From an uncultured cyanobacterium (lineage in GTDB: Bacteria > Cyanobacteriota > Cyanobacteriia > CACIAM-69d), in NCBI GenBank assembly GCA_937883785.1, contig CALGDE010000103.1, positions 1 through 62,914 of the forward strand: DNA of 62,914 bases. Direction: 5' to 3'. Numbering within the stretch: the stretch's first letter is position 1; each line of letters begins with the position of its first letter. This document shows positions 1 through 8,906 of this stretch, in pieces. The notes below the pieces were generated by a model. It did no database searches. It saw only the letters and a list, made by a program, of their open reading frames with translations, and was not told the origin of the DNA. Both the position numbers and the translations under genes were made by a program.

Positions 1-43
1 CTTGATGATGCGCAGGTTAGCTAATTAAGATTTACTTTATAAA

Positions 44-328
44 TTAGCTCTTAGGGTTACTCGCAGAAAGCATAAAGCTCATTTCCAGGCAAAATCGCGG
101 CGAACAAACTAACCGCTCACCTTTTTCTATTAGCAAATCATCCTGGAGCGTGAAATCATCGATCAGTACGTTAAGCCCAGGACGCAAATTTATCGACTGA
201 CGATATCCCTGACTCTTGCCGCTGGCATCCTTCAAGGGCATTGTCCAAGGCTGCCGCGCCTTCTGCACTGTTGCAGCAATTTCCGGGTTCTGACTCCAGA
301 ACTCGGGCATTGAAAGAAGGAGAGTCAT
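44..328 (-). pseudogene. AraC/PchR-type regulator, N-terminal fragment
   Basis: This open frame of 94 residues resembles only the N-terminal sensor part of cyanobacterial AraC-family regulators of the PchR type. The stretch NLRPGLNVLIDDFTLQDDL and the later LEMSFML are typical of that domain. The frame stops at 44-46 before any helix-turn-helix DNA-binding domain, which in this family makes up the C-terminal hundred residues. The 43 bases beyond the stop show no continuation in the same frame. I infer a truncated, probably non-functional gene. It could still be a short free-standing sensor domain. No clear ribosome binding site precedes the ATG. Confidence 0.45.
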
Positions 329-732
329 GGGAACGTGGATATTAGGAACTAATACAATTAATTCTTATTAATTAGTTCATATTTAACCACAGCCAAATGA
401 TTTGCTTTTGTCCGAAAGTTCATCCAAGAAATTGTGACTGGCACTGCCACCTTATATTTTCCGACTAGGCAACATCTCCGCAGTACGGCGAATAAGTCGG
501 GTCTGTAAAACTCTCAGTTGCGCATAGTGAACGGGCGACAGGATCCGAGCAGCTATCCATGATGTCCAACATTTGACAAGCGTTGCAAGCCTGTTGCTCA
601 GATAAATCCACTAAGCGTTTTAACCAGGTCTCGCCTTGCGGGCCCCACCAGCTGCTCTAGGGAGGAAAAACGTTGACTAGAGCGTGAAGTCCCCACTGCG
701 CCTAATATTCAGACGTTAATAGGCGCACTCCC
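329..732. other. Gene-poor stretch with a start-less Cys-rich frame
   Basis: No gene is supported here. On the minus strand, 465-656 is an open frame of 63 codons ending in TAG at 465-467. It begins directly after another in-frame stop and has no ATG near its start. Its translation looks protein-like and Cys-rich, with motifs such as ETWLKRLVDLSEQQACNACQ and a downstream DSCSDP. It may be the tail of a decayed gene. The neighbouring truncated regulator fits a region of gene decay. Confidence 0.25.
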
Positions 733-1041
733 CTAAGAGTCCAGAACAACTATCGCGATCGCAAAAACAACAGCATTAACATAGGGCAAACAACTCAGCC
801 CAAAGCCCCACCCACGGAGCCCCTGAAACCACAGCGCCCAGCCCGCCGCCAGCGCCACAATCAACACCACCGGCAGCGTCGCCACAGACCAAAACACCAC
901 CCACAACACCACATTTTCCTCACTGCCCGGCGCATCAAATAGCATCACCGACATCAACGCCGCCCCCAAACTCGGCACCATCGCCGCCGCCCATAGAACG
1001 GTGTGAATCACAATTCCCAAACGAAACAGCTTTATCAACAT
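733..1041 (-). CDS. Small hydrophobic membrane protein, unknown function
   Basis: A 102-residue protein with about three hydrophobic segments (roughly residues 7-33, 43-69 and 80-100) and few charged residues, so it should sit in a membrane. The start at 1041 is an ATG followed by MLIKLFRL, a short positively charged lead typical of an inner-membrane protein. I do not recognise a family. It stands alone between the regulator fragment and the divergently transcribed secretion locus, so context says little about its job. Confidence 0.55.
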   Translation of the reverse strand: MLIKLFRLGIVIHTVLWAAAMVPSLGAALMSVMLFDAPGSEENVVLWVVFWSVATLPVVLIVALAAGWALWFQGLRGWGFGLSCLPYVNAVVFAIAIVVLDS

Positions 1042-1228
1042 CTTTGCCCTTGCCCCCCCACCGGAACCGAAAAATCACCCGCCGCGTCAGGGATCATGGC
1101 GATGACCATCCTGAAGGCTGTAAACAGCGGTGGTATCCTAAAATATCCACAAAATATACGTGCTCATCCCCGAACCCCTCGGCGAGACACTTAATTCTTA
1201 AGGTTGTGTTGGGACCGCAATTTACCCT

Positions 1229-2050
1229 ATGGCAGAGCTTCTCAAAGTTGGCGACAAAATTATTCCCACGGCTGATTTGCTGGAGCTCTTGAGCCAGTAT
1301 CAGCTTATGCCTCACTTTTTACGGGGTATCGCCATTGATAAGGTGATTGCTGATATTGAACTATCGGAAGAAGAAAAGCTGAAAGCGCTTTATGACTTTC
1401 GATCGCAAAACAAGCTAATTTCCGACGAAGACTTAGCCCACTGGCAAAAGGAAAACAATATGCCCCACGAGCGGCTGGATGAAATTGCCACCCGCCCGGT
1501 CAAGCTAGAAAAATTTAAGCTCCAAACCTTTGCCAAAAAGCTGGAAAATTATTTTATGGAGCAAAAGGGACGCCTCGATAAAGTGGTGTATTCCCTAATT
1601 CGAGTCACCGATGAAGGGCTGGCTCAAGAAATTTATTACCGCATCGAAGAGGGCGAAGCGTCTTTTGCGGAAATGGCTCAGGAATATTCTGAAGGTCCTG
1701 AATCAAAAACCCAGGGGATTTTGGGACCGGTGCCCATTAATCAACCCCATCCGTTTATTGCCAAAATGTTGTCCGTTAGCCAGCCGGGTCAGCTATGGGC
1801 TCCTCGGGCGATCGCTAACTGGTTTATCATCGTGCGTCTCGAGCAAGCCATCCCCGCCCAGCTTGACGACAATATGCGCCGCCAACTGTTGGACGAAATG
1901 TTTAACCTGTGGCTGCGGCAACAGGTGGACGCGTTGGGACAACCTAGCGTTGTCAACGAAAATGGATCACCCATTGCCAACGACTCAGGCGACGACGCCA
2001 CCCGCGAATCCTTGCCTCCGGTATCGGAATTAACACCGGAGCCCGCGTAA
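1229..2050 (+). CDS. Parvulin-type peptidylprolyl isomerase of secretion locus
   Basis: A 273-residue protein whose central part (about residues 110-215) matches a PpiC/parvulin rotamase domain, including the stretch around SFAEMAQEYSEGP and the following GILGPVPINQPHPF. The first hundred residues form a helical region and the C-terminus is acidic and low in complexity. There is no signal peptide or membrane segment, so it should act in the cytoplasm. It lies just upstream of an ABC exporter and a HlyD adaptor. Parvulins in this position are common in cyanobacterial type I secretion loci, and a role in keeping the exported protein unfolded or in presenting it to the transporter is an inference. 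The substrate is not encoded in the window as far as I can see. Confidence 0.85.
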   Translation: MAELLKVGDKIIPTADLLELLSQYQLMPHFLRGIAIDKVIADIELSEEEKLKALYDFRSQNKLISDEDLAHWQKENNMPHERLDEIATRPVKLEKFKLQTFAKKLENYFMEQKGRLDKVVYSLIRVTDEGLAQEIYYRIEEGEASFAEMAQEYSEGPESKTQGILGPVPINQPHPFIAKMLSVSQPGQLWAPRAIANWFIIVRLEQAIPAQLDDNMRRQLLDEMFNLWLRQQVDALGQPSVVNENGSPIANDSGDDATRESLPPVSELTPEPA

Positions 2051-2333
2051 TCGCCGCGTAATTTTATTTATGCCCGCTGAATTTATACCCGCCGAAGATT
2101 CTGTCTTCTTGGTTTTGCTTTCCCAGGCTGCGGAAAATCTAAGAGGGCAGCGGTGAACATTTGCGGAACATTTCCGCTATGTTCACACGTCCCCACGGTT
2201 TGATAGAGTCCTGCTATCACATCTATCGAAATACTGAGTTGACCGTAATAATTTTTCTGTTATTACCGCCAACTTCGCGCTAGCTGCGCCTTTACTGTTT
2301 GGTTTTGGGCTTTGCCTTGCCTCTTTTCTCACT

Positions 2334-5300
2334 ATGACTCAAGCTGCTCTTTCTCAACAAATCCAGTCTTTTTTGACAAAACTGGAGCCCTTTAATCAGC
2401 TGAGTCAAACAGCTCAAACCAACCTGCTACAGGGGGCAGAAATTCTCCGCTATCGGGTGGGGCAGCCCATGCTGGAGCGGAAGAAAATACCGGCTCAGGT
2501 GTTGATTTTGTACCAGGGGCAGGTGCGTCTGTTGGGGTTTGATGCGCGATCGCAAAAGCCCGCCAGTTTGCAGCTAGCCCAGCCGGGCACCATTATGGGC
2601 TGGTCCAGTTTGCTTCGGGGAGTGGGCTGCGAAACGGCGTTGGCATCCACGGAGTCCCTGTGTATTGCCATACCGGCGGTGCAGTTTGTGGACTGTATCA
2701 AAAATGAGAGCGTATTTCGTGACCATTGGCATCAGCGTACGGCGTTGGCCGAAACCTTTGAGCTAGTGAGCCTGGAGCTACAGCGCCAGGCAGATCGTCG
2801 CACCAATGTGAAAGAAACGGTGCTGGCGATCGCCGAAGAAGGACAGGTGCTGCATCTGTCTGAAGGACCGGTTACCGACGGAGAGGTGCGATCGCGCCTA
2901 CAAAATCCAGAAATGGCTTGGTTAGTGAGCGCCGGGGAAGTGACCACCGGCACCGGCACCACCTCCCCCGGTGGACGGCTCCAGTGGGACGGCAAAGATC
3001 CCCTGGTGGTGGAAAATGCCGACGAAGCGCGGCTACTGGGCTTTAGCGCCAGCTATGTGCAACAGCGGGATGGGCAAGCTGCCACTTCCCCAGCGGCAAC
3101 GCCCCTGCAAACCCCTGCGCCGCCCCAGGAAGCCCCCACCATCACCCCGGCGATCGCCCCTCCTGTTCCCAACAGCCCCGCCGCCGCCACCGAAGCGGCT
3201 ACCACTGCCGAAGTGCCCCTAGCGCCGGCTCGCCCCCAGGAAATTGCCCCGGAAGAACTACTCAACACCCGCCCCAAATCCTATTCCCATGTGAAAGGTA
3301 AAGGACCGGTGGCAGGGACGCTGGCTTGCTTCCAAATGCTGGATCAGTTTGTGCCAGGGCTCCAGTTCCGTAAGGATAAGGTTCGGCGAATCCTGAAAGA
3401 TCAGCTCCAAGCCTCGGGACTGATTTCTATGCAAGTTTGCGGGGCGATCGCCCAAAGCGTCGGCTTCCGCCCCCAGTTAGTCCAGGTAGACTCTGAGGCC
3501 TTGCCGCGACTGCGAGCGCCGGCGATCGTGGAGTGGGGTGATAGTTTTGCCGTTCTCTACGATATTTCCGAAAAACGCGTCATTCTAGCCTCGCCGGAAG
3601 AAGACGCGGTGCGCTCCGTATCCCCCAAAGCCATCACCGAAACCTGGGAAGAGGGCAAAGGACTGGTGCTCTTGCTTGAGCCCCCCGTTGAGGACCTGCC
3701 GGAAAAATTCGGACTGAACTGGTTTATTCCCTGGCTTGCCCCCTACAAACGAGTGCTGGTGGAAGTGGTGCTGGCATCCTTCTTTGTGCAGCTATTTGGT
3801 TTAGGGCAGCCCCTGATTACCCAAGTGGTCATCGACAAAGTGCTGGGGCAAGGCAGCATCGAAACCATGGATGCCCTGGGCTTCTTCATGGTGGGCGTGG
3901 CCGTGTTCCAAGGGGTGCTTACCATCCTGCGAACGTACTTGTTTGTGGACACCATGAACCGTATCGATATGAGCATCGGTACGGCGATCGTCAGCCACCT
4001 CATGCGGCTCCCCCTAGGCTATTTCGACCGGCGACGGGTGGGAGAGCTGGCTGGTCGTATTAACGAACGGGATAACATCCGTAATTTCCTAACCGGTACG
4101 GCGCTGACGGTATTTCTAAACGCGGTGTTCTCCGTGGTGTATATCGTCGTCATGATGCTCTACAGCTGGCTGCTAACCCTGGTAGCCCTGGCGGTGGTGC
4201 CATTCCTGGGAGGCATCATCCTGATAGCCGCGCCCATTATTCGTCAGCTCATTCGTCGTCAGGCAGAGCGTCGCGCCGACGTGGACTCGTACATGGTGGA
4301 GGTTATCTCCGGCGTTCAAACCGTTAAAGCGCAAAATATCGAGCTGAAATCCCTGTGGAAGTGGCAAGAACGCTATTCCAAGATGATTCAGGCGAACCTG
4401 AAAACCATCATGACCGGTACCACCATTAATGGTGCCACGGAGTTTCTCAATAGCTTGTCCACCCTGGCATTGCTGTGGGTGGGGGCATATTTGGTTATCG
4501 ACAACCAAATCACCTTGGGTCAGCTTATTGCGTTTCGAATCCTGTCGGGGAACGTCACTGGCGCCCTGCTGGGGCTGGTGGGAGCGTGGCAGCAGGTGCA
4601 GGAAATCACCATTTCTGTGGAGCGTCTATCGGACATTGTGGACAGTGAGCCCGAGTCGAACCAAGCTGACCGGGACAACATTCCTATGCCGGAGCTACAG
4701 GGACATGTGAAATTCTCTGAGCTGTGTTTCCGTTTTGGCGATTCGGGACCGTTACAGCTATCCAATGTGAATTTGGATTTTCCCACGGGCACCTTTGTGG
4801 GCATTGTGGGTGAAAGTGGTTCCGGCAAGAGTACGTTGATGAAGCTGCTTCAGCGTCTATATGCACCGGACGCGGGCTGGATTCAAATTGATAGCTACGA
4901 TATCGCTAAGGTGGAGCTCTACTCCCTGCGGCGACAAATTGGAATGGTGCTGCAAGATACGCTGCTGTTTACGGGGACGGTGCAGGAAAACATTATGCTG
5001 GCCAACCCCGACGCTACGGTGGAAGAGGTGATTCACGCGGCGAAGGTGGCGGTGGCTCACGATTTTATTATGGAGTTGCCCAACGGTTACAACACCGTGG
5101 TCGGTGAGCGGGGTACCGGTTTGTCGGGGGGACAGCGTCAGCGGATTGCGATCGCCCGGACCGTACTGCAAAATCCGCGAATGCTAATCCTAGACGAAGC
5201 CACCAGTGCCCTGGACTATAATTCCGAGCGTCAAGTGTGTAATAACCTGGCGGTGGAATTTAAAAACCGCACGGTGTTCTTTATTACCCACCGTCTCAAC

Positions 5301-5435
5301 ACCATTATCAACGCCGACACCATCATCATGATGGACAAAGGTGTGGTGGCGGAGCAAGGCACCCATAAGGAGCTGATGGAAACCAAGGGGCGCTATTATT
5401 GCCTGTTCCAACAGCAGGAAGGCAGCTTCAATTAA
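2334..5435 (+). CDS. Type I secretion ABC exporter with cNMP-like and degenerate C39 domains
   Basis: A 1033-residue fused exporter. Residues about 10-165 resemble a cyclic-nucleotide-binding fold, about 235-320 form a Pro/Ala-rich linker, and about 320-460 resemble a C39 bacteriocin-processing peptidase. Residues about 485-770 are a six-helix ABC membrane domain. The last 240 form the ATPase, with Walker A GESGSGKST at 826-834, signature LSGGQ at 930-934 and Walker B ILDEA at 952-956. In the peptidase-like part the nucleophile position reads Ala327 (context PVAGTLACF), and the expected His and Asp positions read Ser (DSFAVL) and Ser (LASPEED). The domain therefore looks catalytically dead, like the C39-like domain of HlyB, which binds substrate without cleaving it. 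With the parvulin upstream and HlyD downstream this should export a protein directly across both membranes, together with a TolC-type channel not seen here. Confidence 0.9.
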   Translation: MTQAALSQQIQSFLTKLEPFNQLSQTAQTNLLQGAEILRYRVGQPMLERKKIPAQVLILYQGQVRLLGFDARSQKPASLQLAQPGTIMGWSSLLRGVGCETALASTESLCIAIPAVQFVDCIKNESVFRDHWHQRTALAETFELVSLELQRQADRRTNVKETVLAIAEEGQVLHLSEGPVTDGEVRSRLQNPEMAWLVSAGEVTTGTGTTSPGGRLQWDGKDPLVVENADEARLLGFSASYVQQRDGQAATSPAATPLQTPAPPQEAPTITPAIAPPVPNSPAAATEAATTAEVPLAPARPQEIAPEELLNTRPKSYSHVKGKGPVAGTLACFQMLDQFVPGLQFRKDKVRRILKDQLQASGLISMQVCGAIAQSVGFRPQLVQVDSEALPRLRAPAIVEWGDSFAVLYDISEKRVILASPEEDAVRSVSPKAITETWEEGKGLVLLLEPPVEDLPEKFGLNWFIPWLAPYKRVLVEVVLASFFVQLFGLGQPLITQVVIDKVLGQGSIETMDALGFFMVGVAVFQGVLTILRTYLFVDTMNRIDMSIGTAIVSHLMRLPLGYFDRRRVGELAGRINERDNIRNFLTGTALTVFLNAVFSVVYIVVMMLYSWLLTLVALAVVPFLGGIILIAAPIIRQLIRRQAERRADVDSYMVEVISGVQTVKAQNIELKSLWKWQERYSKMIQANLKTIMTGTTINGATEFLNSLSTLALLWVGAYLVIDNQITLGQLIAFRILSGNVTGALLGLVGAWQQVQEITISVERLSDIVDSEPESNQADRDNIPMPELQGHVKFSELCFRFGDSGPLQLSNVNLDFPTGTFVGIVGESGSGKSTLMKLLQRLYAPDAGWIQIDSYDIAKVELYSLRRQIGMVLQDTLLFTGTVQENIMLANPDATVEEVIHAAKVAVAHDFIMELPNGYNTVVGERGTGLSGGQRQRIAIARTVLQNPRMLILDEATSALDYNSERQVCNNLAVEFKNRTVFFITHRLNTIINADTIIMMDKGVVAEQGTHKELMETKGRYYCLFQQQEGSFN

Positions 5436-5672
5436 AGTGCTTTCCAAGGTTTTATTGGACGCCCTTGGTGCTTTGAAACCTTGCGCAGTTTATGGCGTCG
5501 TCAAGGAAGTACACTACCAACCCATTGATCCCAATTCGCCCAGCATCGCTAGTGGGGATTTTTGTCCAACTTTTCTCTTAATATTTAAAGCGAACAATAT
5601 TGAAAGCAAAAAGTTTAAGACGCAAAGCCCAGCGGCGATCGCCATTTTTGTGCCCACTTTGGAAACAATCCC

Positions 5673-7172
5673 ATGTTGAGAACATTTGTCGGAAAAGAAG
5701 AAAGACCGGTTTTGCTGGAGCGCCCGGCAATTCTAACTAGCGCCTTTATTTGGGCAATTATGACCGTTGTGGTGTCGGGCATCACCTGGGCGGCAGTGGC
5801 CCAAATTGACCAGTCGGTGCCAGCTAACGGAAAGCTGGAGCCGGAGGAGGGAGCCAGTGAAGTTAAGGCTCCGTCCGGAGGCGTCGTTCGCGAAATCTTG
5901 GTGGAGAACGGCGATCGCGTGGAAGAGGGACAGCTTTTGGTCACCTTCGACCCCACGGGACAAGAAGCAGACTCGGATTCTTTAAAGCGCAACCGCACTT
6001 CCCTACAGCGCCAGCTAGACGTGCTGCGTTCAGAAGCGGCTGGCACGGATGTGGGAACTATTAGCTCAGGTGGCGCTGTGTCCGACCTGCGCCGAAACCG
6101 TCAGGTACGGGTGGCGGAAAATGCTTACTACCGCTCTTTGCTGCGCGGGGAAACGCCTCCAGCGCCCAGCCAACGCAGTCGTTTGGTGGAGAATCGGGCG
6201 GCCCAAGCCCTGCGGGTGGCTCAACTGCGTTCGGAATTGGACGAGCTGAATCAGGACGTGGCTGATGTGCGGGTGCAGGTTGTTGCCTTGAGACAGCGCC
6301 TTCAGCAAAACCGTCAGCGCCTAGAAATTAATGAAGGCATCGTGGCGGACTTGGAGCCCTTGGTGCAGGAAGGCGCCATTCCTGAACTGCAATACAAGCA
6401 GCAGCAACAAACGGTGCTGAGCAACGCCGAAAGCGTTACCAATATTGAGGGGCAAATTGCCAGCTTGCAGGAGCGGGAAGGCCGGCTATTGGCGTCCATT
6501 CGCGGTAAGCGTCAGGAAATTGGCTCCACGCAGGCCGCATGGGCTGCGGATATTGAAAACCGTATTGCCGCTAACAACCAGTCGATCGCCGATATTGACA
6601 GTCAGCTAGCACGGACATCGTTGGATAACCGTCGCCAAATTGCCGGGGTGCGGGGGCAAATTGCCCAGGTGGAAGGTCAGATTATCCGGGCAGAGCAGGC
6701 TTTGCGCTACCAGGAGCTGCGATCGCCTCTAGCTGGTCGAGTCTTTGATATCCAAGCCAGCGGTACGGGCTATGTGGCCAACCCAACGGAGCCAATTTTA
6801 AGCATTATTCCCGACGGCAAATTGGTGGCCTCGGTGTACGTCACCAACAAAGACATCGGTTTTATCAAGGCTGGCATGCCCGTTGAAGTGAATGTGGACT
6901 CCTTCCCGGCGCTGGAGTTCGGCAGTATCGAGGGGGAGCTGGTATCCATTGGCTCTGATGCGCTGCCGCCCACCCAGGAAATTCCCACCTATCACTTTCC
7001 CCTAACCATTGAGCTGGATACCCAAAGTTTGGTCACCAACAACGGCACCGAGTTTGATATTCAGGCGGGGATGTCGGTATCGGCGCGGATTAAGACCCGT
7101 AAGCGCTCCGTATTGGACATCTTCCTTGGGCAGTTTAAATCTCGGGCAGATAGCTTTGAAACGGTGCGTTAG
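5673..7172 (+). CDS. hlyD: HlyD-family membrane fusion protein of type I secretion
   Basis: A 499-residue periplasmic adaptor. It has a short cytoplasmic N-terminus, one membrane anchor at about residues 24-46, and a lipoyl-like half domain starting at SEVKAPSGGVVREILVENGD. A long Gln/Arg/Glu-rich coiled-coil hairpin follows (about 100-350), then the second lipoyl half (ELRSPLAGRVFDIQ) and a beta-barrel end. Members of this family bridge the inner-membrane ABC transporter to the outer-membrane TolC channel. It lies 237 bases after the exporter gene in the same direction. A 14-base tandem duplication spans its stop codon (7161-7188). Confidence 0.92.
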   Translation: MLRTFVGKEERPVLLERPAILTSAFIWAIMTVVVSGITWAAVAQIDQSVPANGKLEPEEGASEVKAPSGGVVREILVENGDRVEEGQLLVTFDPTGQEADSDSLKRNRTSLQRQLDVLRSEAAGTDVGTISSGGAVSDLRRNRQVRVAENAYYRSLLRGETPPAPSQRSRLVENRAAQALRVAQLRSELDELNQDVADVRVQVVALRQRLQQNRQRLEINEGIVADLEPLVQEGAIPELQYKQQQQTVLSNAESVTNIEGQIASLQEREGRLLASIRGKRQEIGSTQAAWAADIENRIAANNQSIADIDSQLARTSLDNRRQIAGVRGQIAQVEGQIIRAEQALRYQELRSPLAGRVFDIQASGTGYVANPTEPILSIIPDGKLVASVYVTNKDIGFIKAGMPVEVNVDSFPALEFGSIEGELVSIGSDALPPTQEIPTYHFPLTIELDTQSLVTNNGTEFDIQAGMSVSARIKTRKRSVLDIFLGQFKSRADSFETVR

Positions 7173-7188
7173 AGACGGTGCGTTAGAG
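7161..7188. repeat. 14-bp tandem duplication across hlyD stop codon
   Basis: ACGGTGCGTTAGAG occurs twice back to back, at 7161-7174 and 7175-7188. The hlyD stop TAG (7170-7172) lies inside the first copy. The second copy is out of frame with the gene and untranslated. Confidence 0.9.
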
Positions 7189-7385
7189 ACAGCACTTAAA
7201 GCCACGCTTTTTGGGCGTGGGTGTGTGAATCTTTATGCCCTAAGCCCTGATTAAAGGTGCATGGTCATCTGGGCTTTAATCTCTAATGCGTGAAGGGCTG
7301 GTCTAATCCTGGGGCGATCGCCAATCCGTGGTAGGCTCAACTCGTTTTTGACGCCTCCCCATTCATCCCGATTGGACCTAGCCCT

Positions 7386-7952
7386 ATGCAAATAACCGCT
7401 ACGGCAATTCCCGAAGTGCTGCTGATTGAGCCGAAGGTGTTCGGTGATGATCGCGGCTTTTTCTTCGAAAGTTTTAACCAACAAAAATTCGCTGACCAAA
7501 CAGGCGTCACCGATAATTTTGTCCAGGACAACCACTCCCGTTCCACTAAAGGGGTGCTGCGAGGATTGCATTATCAAGTTCAGCAGGCCCAAGGAAAATT
7601 AGTACGCGCCGCTGCCGGAGCAATTTTTGATGTGGCGGTGGATATTCGTAAGGGTTCGCCCACCTTTGGACAGTGGGTGGGAGCGGTGCTAAGCGCTGAA
7701 AATAAACATCAGCTGTGGGTGCCCGCCGGTTTTGCCCACGGCTTTGTGGTGTACTCCGACACCGCTGAGGTGCTGTACAAAACCACTGATTACTACGCCC
7801 CCGCCCACGAACGCTCTATCCTGTGGAATGACCCTGATATCGGCATTGACTGGGGCTTTGACGGTGAGGTGCAACTGTCGGCAAAAGACAAAGCTGGTAA
7901 GTCCCTGGGCGAAGCTGACTTATTTGAGTACAAGGCTGCCACTGCGGTATAG
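7386..7952 (+). CDS. rfbC: dTDP-4-dehydrorhamnose 3,5-epimerase
   Basis: A 188-residue RmlC-type cupin, the usual length. The motif STKGVLRGLHYQ contains the catalytic His (residue 62), and LWVPAGFAHGF is the second conserved block. The enzyme epimerises C3 and C5 of the dTDP-4-keto-6-deoxyglucose intermediate on the way to dTDP-L-rhamnose in the cytoplasm. It is followed after 11 bases by rfbD and then rfbA, so the three are probably co-transcribed. The rhamnose would feed cell-surface polysaccharide. Confidence 0.95.
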   Translation: MQITATAIPEVLLIEPKVFGDDRGFFFESFNQQKFADQTGVTDNFVQDNHSRSTKGVLRGLHYQVQQAQGKLVRAAAGAIFDVAVDIRKGSPTFGQWVGAVLSAENKHQLWVPAGFAHGFVVYSDTAEVLYKTTDYYAPAHERSILWNDPDIGIDWGFDGEVQLSAKDKAGKSLGEADLFEYKAATAV

Positions 7953-7963
7953 GGCTGACAGAG

Positions 7964-8851
7964 ATGCGAATTTTATTGACTGGAGCGAAAGGGCAGCTAG
8001 GGCAAGAGCTACAGCCTTTGATGGCACCGCTGGGAGAGGTGATTATCGCCGATCGCACCGTGGTGGATTTGAGCCAAACAGAGACGTTGTACGACCAGGT
8101 GGCGACGCTGGAGCCTGATGTCATTGTCAATGCGGCGGCCTACACGGCGGTGGATAAGGCAGAAAGCGAAATGGCATTGGCCCAGACAGTGAACGGGGCT
8201 GCGCCGGGGATTTTGGGGCAGGTGGCCCGCGATCGCCAAGGATTCCTCTTCCACGTTTCCACCGACTACGTATTTAACGGCAGCCAAGGTCGCCCCTACC
8301 GGGAAACGGACCCCACCGATCCCCTGGGTGCATACGGCACGTCGAAACTGGCAGGGGAACAGGCGATCGCCCAAACCGCCCCCCAGAACAGCGCCGTCAT
8401 TCGCACTGCCTGGGTTTACGGCACCGGCGGCACCGGTAATTTTGTGAAGACCATGGTGCGGCTGGGGGAAAATCGCCCAGAACTACGGGTGGTAGCAGAT
8501 CAAATCGGTAGCCCCACCTGGACTGGAGATTTGGCGGGGGCGATCGCCCAGCTAATCCCCCAAAGAAGCGAAGACCTGGCAGGAACTTACCATTACACCA
8601 ACAGCGGCGCAGCGAGCTGGTACGACTTTGCCGTTGCCATTTTCGAAGAAGCCAAAATCCTGGGTGCCGACCTCGCTATTCAGCAAGTGGTCCCCATCAC
8701 CACCGCCGATTATCCCACCCCCGCCCAACGCCCGTCTTATTCAGTGCTGGCGGGAGAAAAAATCGCGGCAAAGCTCGGGCAACCAGCCCCCCATTGGCGT
8801 CAGGGTTTACGAAAAATGCTCGCAGAATACCTACAGCGATCATCCCCATAA
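7964..8851 (+). CDS. rfbD: dTDP-4-dehydrorhamnose reductase
   Basis: A 295-residue short-chain-dehydrogenase-type reductase. The N-terminal LLTGAKGQLGQEL is the nucleotide-binding Rossmann motif, and HVSTDYVFNG followed by YGTSKLAGE supplies the catalytic Tyr-x3-Lys pair. It performs the final NAD(P)H-dependent reduction giving dTDP-L-rhamnose. It begins 11 bases after rfbC, which suggests translational coupling or at least one transcript. The length is normal and nothing looks degraded. Confidence 0.95.
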   Translation: MRILLTGAKGQLGQELQPLMAPLGEVIIADRTVVDLSQTETLYDQVATLEPDVIVNAAAYTAVDKAESEMALAQTVNGAAPGILGQVARDRQGFLFHVSTDYVFNGSQGRPYRETDPTDPLGAYGTSKLAGEQAIAQTAPQNSAVIRTAWVYGTGGTGNFVKTMVRLGENRPELRVVADQIGSPTWTGDLAGAIAQLIPQRSEDLAGTYHYTNSGAASWYDFAVAIFEEAKILGADLAIQQVVPITTADYPTPAQRPSYSVLAGEKIAAKLGQPAPHWRQGLRKMLAEYLQRSSP

Positions 8852-8906
8852 GTTGCGCCGGTAAGGTCGCTCAACTTTCCCCGCCCCAACTCCACAGGAA
8901 CCGTTT

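Noticed and set aside
5437-5679. 80-residue frame between the exporter and hlyD
   Set aside because: Overlaps the hlyD start, has no ribosome site and reads like non-coding sequence.
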